DNA of 64,000 nucleotides from Marisa cornuarietis. Lineage: Eukaryota; Mollusca; Gastropoda; Architaenioglossa; Ampullariidae. Shown here one piece after another: positions 60,101-64,000 of the stretch. A model generated the notes under the pieces. It saw nothing but the letters and a program-made list of their open reading frames with translations. It had not been told where the DNA came from and did not search any database. Where the stretch lies: positions 992,001 through 1,056,000 of the forward strand of contig SMMW01000601.1 of the NCBI GenBank assembly GCA_004794655.1, given 5' to 3'. Position numbers and translations under genes: made by a program. The number at the start of each line of letters is the position of its first letter. The stretch's first letter is position 1.

Positions 60101-62545
60101 TCTTTTTTTAACTATCTTCATTATCCTTAGTGAGAACGCAAGATATTAAGTAGGTACACTGAATCGAGACGTAAAATCCTGCTGTACCTCTGAAATAAAT
60201 GGTATCGCCACACAAAAGCGTGTGTACAAATCCCACCAGGACACTGTGCTATTTGTGGACAATGAACTCTTGGAACGTGAGTTCAAAAACAAACGAGTCG
60301 ATGAAAGTCTATAATTAAATACTCGTGAAACGAAGCAAAACTTGATCATCTCAAAGTATTCAATAATTAAAGGGAAAAGCCAACACTGGAATCAAACTCT
60401 GCTATTACCGTAGTACAGATCTTAGTTTAATTTTCTATCCTTTTGCAGAACCACAAGATACTGTCCACAGGAAGCATAATTTTACTCAAATGGAAAGCAC
60501 GTGTTAAATGAGATAAATATAGCAACAAAATATCAGGTGGAAAAGAGGGGGCATTTAATTGATGTATGGCAGAAGTATTGGCCTACACCGCCCCTTCACC
60601 CCCTGTGTAACATGTGGGCCATCATTTAGCGCTCAGCTGAATTCTTTGCATTGTCCGCGTCGTTTATAATGTTGGTGTAGCCGTATTCACGCCCGTGTTT
60701 TTCGTCCCACTTCTTTTTTGTTTGTTTCCTAGGTTTCTTTTGTGTTTTATCTTGTTTTATCTTCCAAAACCATAACCCTCTTTTCAACCTATTAACCGAC
60801 AAAAAAATCAATTCAGTCAAAAAGAAGTGACATAATGTACAATAGGCTTTTCATTAAGCTTTTACAGTTCGAATATACCTATTAATATTATGATATATAA
60901 GTACTAACTAATTTATTACATGGATGACCGTTGTTGATGCGTCTAAAGCGCTGTCAAGCTCCATACAGTATTTTCTAATTTTGATCTTCCTCTCTTTTCA
61001 TTATCATCATCGTCGTCGTCGTCATCATCACTGTAGTCGTCATCATCACCATCTATCAATCGTCTATAATCCGTCTGACATCTAGCATCAATCATTACCA
61101 TTTCTCTGTGCAAGAGACGAACATAGTTTTTCGTGACATAGTTTTTCCCAGAATGGTGTCATCCATTTATCCGTCAGTCATCCACAATCAGCCATCATCA
61201 TCATTTTGTTTTTCTCTGCGCGAGACGTATATAGGTTTTGTGTGACCTAGTTTGCCCAGAACGATATCAAGCCTTTTGACAGCCGGAGATGCGAAATACA
61301 GTTATAAATTTTACTCCGATTTCCAGAGGTTGCTAAAGCTGATCACGTGATCCAGCTAGGTTGTCGGGTTACAAGTTCTGGTCATACGCGATGACTAATC
61401 CGTCCTACATCGATGGAACTCTAGAAGTAATGCAGCATTTCAATTTATTTTCTTCACGAAGAAAGTACCTGCAAAAGAAAATATTTGTTGGAAGAGAAAT
61501 TGGTGGGGGGGTTTTAATTGACATCTAGTTTACAATGAGCGCTTGACAGACTAATGCGCATGAAGCAATCACAAGAGGCTTACTGTTGGCTCTCGCCAAA
61601 CACTTATTTGCGACTACTGACTAGTGACTAGGGCTTAAGGGATAGACAGCTGTCCATCTATGTGTATGGACGCGGATAAGTCAATGACAGCACAACTCCT
61701 GCCTAAAGTGTTCGCAAGCTTTTCATTTCTCAATCACCCCATCCCTCAAATCCAAGAAGTCTTCATCCACTCTTATTCTTCTTCAGTTCTCATTGATTTT
61801 TTTCGGATTGATTTTCTAACTCTGCATACATGAAGATGTTTGTGAGGAGGTAGGTTAAACCAACAGCCAAGCTGTTACTTGTGGGTTAGCCTTCCACCCA
61901 ATGTTCGAGCAGGAAGCCAACACATTTTTTACCCCTGCAGTGTCCATCGCCGCACGCTGAGCAGCAGATCATTCACCAGGATAACTAATAGTACCCCACC
62001 CACCCCTTGCCACCCTGCCTCGTGATACGGGCACCAGATGTGACCTCGTTAACACCTTTCTCCTACGCAGAAAATCCCTGCTTGTAGGCGAAAATCGGTT
62101 AGAAAAACTAAGAGTGGTGAGGTGGTCGGAGCCTAGCAATGGCCTGAAGACCTGAAGTTTTACGAAAAGCGATGCCATTTATTTGAATATTTCTGCTGGA
62201 TCTCGTGAAAATTGCCCAGCACGATGGCTAAATTACAAGGCGAGTATCTGGACGCTACTCTAATAGTATCGAGATGGCGAAAAGTGTATCGACAGCTCGT
62301 CTTCCCTAAAAACAAGTTCCGATGGTTGTAACATATAAATCTATTTTTAATAGGCCATGCAAGCGTCTTATATTACTCGCGTTCCTAAGCATCAGAAAAA
62401 TGATAGGGGGGTGGGGGCTTACAGATAATGCATCAACGACATTTGAATTCAATAAAACGTGTCACGTTTTGGATGGCGATGTAACAAGTTTTACTTAATG
62501 TTTATTTGAATGGCTCGTCTTGATGAGAAGGACAGGTAATTGCTG
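57138..62545. other. Long gene-free stretch
   Basis: Over 5 kb with no supportable gene. Frames of 86-120 codons occur at 57195-57542 (plus), 57633-57893 (plus), 59212-59674 (minus) and 61969-62178 (minus). I recognise none. A TATA-like GGAATATATAAGAA at 57725 has no gene after it. Imperfect (ATC)n and (GTC)n sequence lies at 61000-61060. T- and A-runs lie at 58520-58536 and 58850-58862. Confidence 0.5.
61000..61060. repeat. Imperfect (ATC/GTC)n tract
   Basis: ATC and GTC units mixed, with ATCACCATC near the right end. Confidence 0.85.
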
Positions 62546-62650
62546 TACAAATAATAATAATAATAAAGTGGATTTGTACAGCGCCATATCCCGGTCCTAG
62601 GAACAGGCTGAAGAGGCTCATGGCACTTAACACCCCCACCCTCCCCAAAA
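62546..62650 (-). mobile_element. Element B copy 3, 3' end
   Basis: Read on the minus strand it ends GGCGCTGTACAAATCCACTT followed by a (TTA)n tail, the same 3' architecture as the insertion at 13982-14647. A further match to that insertion's 5' end lies at 63608-63632, so the whole of 62546-63632 may be one 1.1-kb copy. The middle does not visibly match. Confidence 0.6.
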
Positions 62651-63607
62651 AAGAAACATGGATGCACGCAACATACCATGCAATATTGTTGTCTAGAGAA
62701 TGCCAGATGAGATAGTATGAATGACATCTCGCAAGAAGGTGCTCCACTGTGCACAAATTATTTGAAAAACTTATCCAGGCTGCAAATATTCCTGTTCACA
62801 CCGTAAGTCCAGTCATAGAATGATAGGGTTTTTTTTTTGGTTGCTCATTATAGGTTGCCTGCAGAATGTCTATTTGAAAAACCAAAATGAATTCACATGC
62901 CATCAGAAGAGAAGCACTGCAAATCCACCGATATATTAGTGTCAAGACTTTCAACTGTTCGTCAGCTTTCAAAGATGATCTTTTCACAGATTAGGATGTG
63001 AAAGAGGTACAGATAAAGTAGTGCAGATCCACAACCTCATTATTAATCCAGGATAAAAGCAGATTGATATATATATATATATATAAGTGGAAGTAGTTCT
63101 TATCCATAGAGCACATCATCCTAGATAAGCTGTGGTCTACGTGACCAGGCAGCAAATGCAGTCTGTAGTTGTAGATCAAACTGTAGATCCATGTCCGGCG
63201 TGCACACACACACACACACACACACACTGTTGGCAGAGGCGTCGCCTCAACACAAAGGCCGTGCACAACAGTTCACAAGACATCAGAAGGTTACAGTCCA
63301 CGCTACTGGTGCACGTTGATCTAGAAGCCAAAATGTAGCGAAGCAATTTGGAGATGAGAAATTGTCAAATTTGCAGTGATCAAAGTGGATAGAATATGAG
63401 TGTAAAGATCTGTAGTCAACAAAATCAAGCGACGAATGGCGCAATAAAACCGTCACGAACAGGCTGGCTTTCGATGGGAACGCAGAAGGCCGTAGTTGGA
63501 ACCGAAGTGGCCGAAGACAAGCAAATCATTGAACAGAAAGACAAAGAAGCATGTGTCAAATAATAGGCACGAAACTCACAACAGGTCATCGAAGACAACA
63601 ACAAATA
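62651..63607. other. Possible body of element B copy 3
   Basis: It lies between the two end-matches of element B. It contains an AT run at 63067-63085 and a CA array at 63203-63227. No reverse transcriptase or other protein was recognised. Confidence 0.4.
63203..63227. repeat. (CA)n microsatellite, 25 bp
   Basis: Short uninterrupted CA array. Confidence 0.93.
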
Positions 63608-63632
63608 CAGAGAGCTAGTCCCCACCAGCCGG
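63608..63632 (-). repeat. 25-bp match to the 5' end of element B
   Basis: On the minus strand CCGGCTGGTGGGGACTAG followed by CTCTCT matches CCGGCTGGAGGGGACGAG followed by CTCTCT at 14621-14644, with two differences. Confidence 0.75.
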
Positions 63633-63739
63633 TTAAGCGAAGGGACGTTACTCTCCAGAATCAGACTCTGCCTCGTTCAGATAACAAAACAAATTGATAG
63701 ATGTAGCAGGCATAAGGGTAGTGAATATACTTCTGTTGA

Positions 63740-63793
<54 letters not shown>

Positions 63794-64000
63794 CTGACGC
63801 ATTTAGCTGAACGCGTGCACATTCTCTGTATGCACGTGTAGCTCTGTGTCAATGCCCGTGGTGAGAGAGTGGTATTTTGCCTTTGACGCACGTGTATCTT
63901 CGTGACACGCCTATGTAAAATCACCTTCCATTTTCAGAAAACTCGTATGGTAGATCAGAAGGGGCCAAATGGCCTCCCCCCCCCCTCCAAAAGGTCACTT
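63633..64000. other. Right edge: GT array, no gene seen
   Basis: Holds the GT array at 63741-63792 and a C-run at 63977-63986. Nothing else was recognised. Confidence 0.6.
63741..63792. repeat. (TG)n microsatellite, 52 bp
   Basis: Uninterrupted TG array. Confidence 0.97.

Overview
This window looks like nuclear DNA of an invertebrate animal. A mollusc, perhaps a gastropod, is my best guess. It has GT-AG introns, RNA polymerase III type (tRNA-derived) SINEs, terminal-inverted-repeat elements, a relic transposase and more than twenty long (CA/GT)n arrays. The clade is inferred from repeat style and was not tested. Coding density is very low. I can support two exons of one ion-channel gene, one complete intronless gene and two degraded coding sequences. 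Almost all other open frames are chance frames or microsatellite read-through.

Left end (1-4.4 kb, minus strand): two consecutive phase-1 exons (4182-4412 and 2701-2844) encode the PAS/PAC domain of an ELK-type voltage-gated potassium channel (KCNH3/4/8 group). The rest of the channel lies beyond the left edge. The start exon was not found and lies upstream, possibly outside the window.

Region 13.6-16.6 kb: a 266-residue intronless gene (15721-16521, plus strand) encodes a coiled-coil protein with seven leucines at exact heptad spacing and no bZIP basic region. Just upstream lie two perfect CRE palindromes, a CRE half-site, a TATA-like tract and an initiator-like site, so it may be a small CREB/ATF-responsive gene. 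It sits in a cluster of mobile elements: a MITE at 13605-13870, and a SINE split by a 666-bp insertion (13982-14647) flanked by a 5-bp direct repeat.

Middle (17-46 kb): repeats dominate. They include a second tRNA-derived SINE family (29.4, 30.6 and 38.7 kb), an unrecognised degraded coding sequence read in one frame (31.0-31.7 kb, minus), a MULE-like transposase relic between arrays of a ~15-bp subterminal repeat (35.3-36.3 kb), and a MITE family with TTAA ends (40-41 and 45.4-46.5 kb). A polypurine minisatellite lies at 33.1 kb and a cysteine-codon-rich minisatellite at 24.2 kb.

Right end (46-64 kb): more SINE-like units (47.0, 48.3, 54.4 and 55.7 kb), a dispersed palindromic repeat shared between 30.0 and 52.2 kb, and many microsatellites. 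I see no supportable gene there. No tRNA, rRNA, CRISPR or prokaryotic features were found. The least ordinary item is the CRE-fronted, intronless leucine-zipper gene.
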